A stretch of 24,166 bases of DNA, from assembly GCA_038227135.1 (NCBI GenBank), contig JBBRQC010000041.1, positions 1 to 24,166 on the forward strand, written 5' to 3'. Under the pieces are notes generated by a model that saw nothing but the letters and a program-made list of their open reading frames with translations, was not told where the DNA came from and searched no databases. Below are positions 22,971 to 24,166 of this stretch, one piece after another (within the stretch, counting starts at the first letter, position 1; each line of letters begins with the position of its first letter). Both the position numbers and the translations under genes were made by a program. Origin of the DNA: UBA4720 sp038227135 (GTDB lineage: Bacteria; Gemmatimonadota; Gemmatimonadetes; Gemmatimonadales; Gemmatimonadaceae).

Positions 22971-23207
22971 CTGCCGGAGAACCGGCACGAAAGCTTGAAA
23001 CAAGCCACCGGAACAGCGGTGCGCGAATTGTTTGAAAATCGAAGTTGAGATCGATGGATGTGCGAGGCGAGATCAATGATCCGGGGTCCATTTCAGTATC
23101 CCGGGGAGATTTCAAAACCTGAAACATTCAAAGTGATTCCGGACGTGGAAGTCGAAAGGCTTACGTCTGGAGACGACTGCGTTCGGAAGAGCAATCAAAT
23201 CTTCAAA
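22971..23207 (+). ncRNA. rRNA operon leader with hairpins and boxA-like element
   Basis: The leader begins with GCCGG(AGAA)CCGGC at 22973-22986, then GCTTG(AAA)CAAGC at 22993-23005 and CACCG(GAACAG)CGGTG at 23006-23021. A TTGTTTGAAAATCGAAG stretch at 23028-23044 resembles boxA-type antitermination elements. The remainder probably includes the 5' strand of the 16S processing stem. Confidence 0.55.

Positions 23208-24166
<959 letters not shown>

Overview
The window looks like a chromosomal segment of a soil-type Gemmatimonadota bacterium. That placement rests on the partial 16S rRNA at the right end, on GC-rich codon use from about 3.6 kb onward, and on several small membrane and lipoprotein genes plus a TolB/TPR-tailed Ser/Thr kinase of the kind common in that phylum. 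It comes from memory of families and was not searched.

Left end (1-3455): an accessory-looking stretch, visibly less GC-rich and sparsely coding. It holds the tail of a DUF418 membrane protein, three related copies of a small 'GWLxF...EKRR' protein (one apparently decayed), a small zinc-ribbon-like protein and a membrane-anchored hypothetical protein. It ends in a possible tyrosine-recombinase C-terminal remnant and a 3' half of a tRNA-Pro gene followed by a strong terminator. This reads as the right end of an element integrated in tRNA-Pro; the intact tRNA and the other end would lie to the left, outside the window.

Centre (3689-12943): a sugar-acid catabolic locus. A divergent SDR oxidoreductase faces a tightly packed eight-gene operon: KDG kinase, KDPG aldolase, mannonate dehydratase, hexuronate-type MFS transporter, DUF1080 lipoprotein, Tat-exported Gfo/Idh/MocA oxidoreductase, glucuronate isomerase and Tat-exported TIM-barrel protein. 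The cytoplasmic enzymes make up the glucuronate (Ashwell) route to pyruvate and glyceraldehyde-3-phosphate, except for a classical fructuronate reductase, a gap the SDR could fill. The exported trio has the composition of 3-keto-glycoside cleavage clusters. Together they suggest periplasmic oxidative cleavage of glucuronosides, uptake of the acid and its catabolism. No glycoside hydrolase is present.

Right part (12924-20110): ordinary single genes. These are an orphan NarL-type response regulator, a small membrane protein, two lipoproteins, a class IV (D-amino-acid type) aminotransferase, tRNA-Arg(TCT), tRNA-Lys(CTT), an MFS exporter, uridine kinase, a DAGK-family lipid kinase, a very basic 74-residue protein and a haem-oxygenase-like diiron protein.

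Right end (20148-24166): a transmembrane Ser/Thr kinase with TolB-like and TPR regions is transcribed away from an rRNA operon. The operon shows a near-consensus promoter, a structured leader and the first ~960 nt of 16S rRNA.
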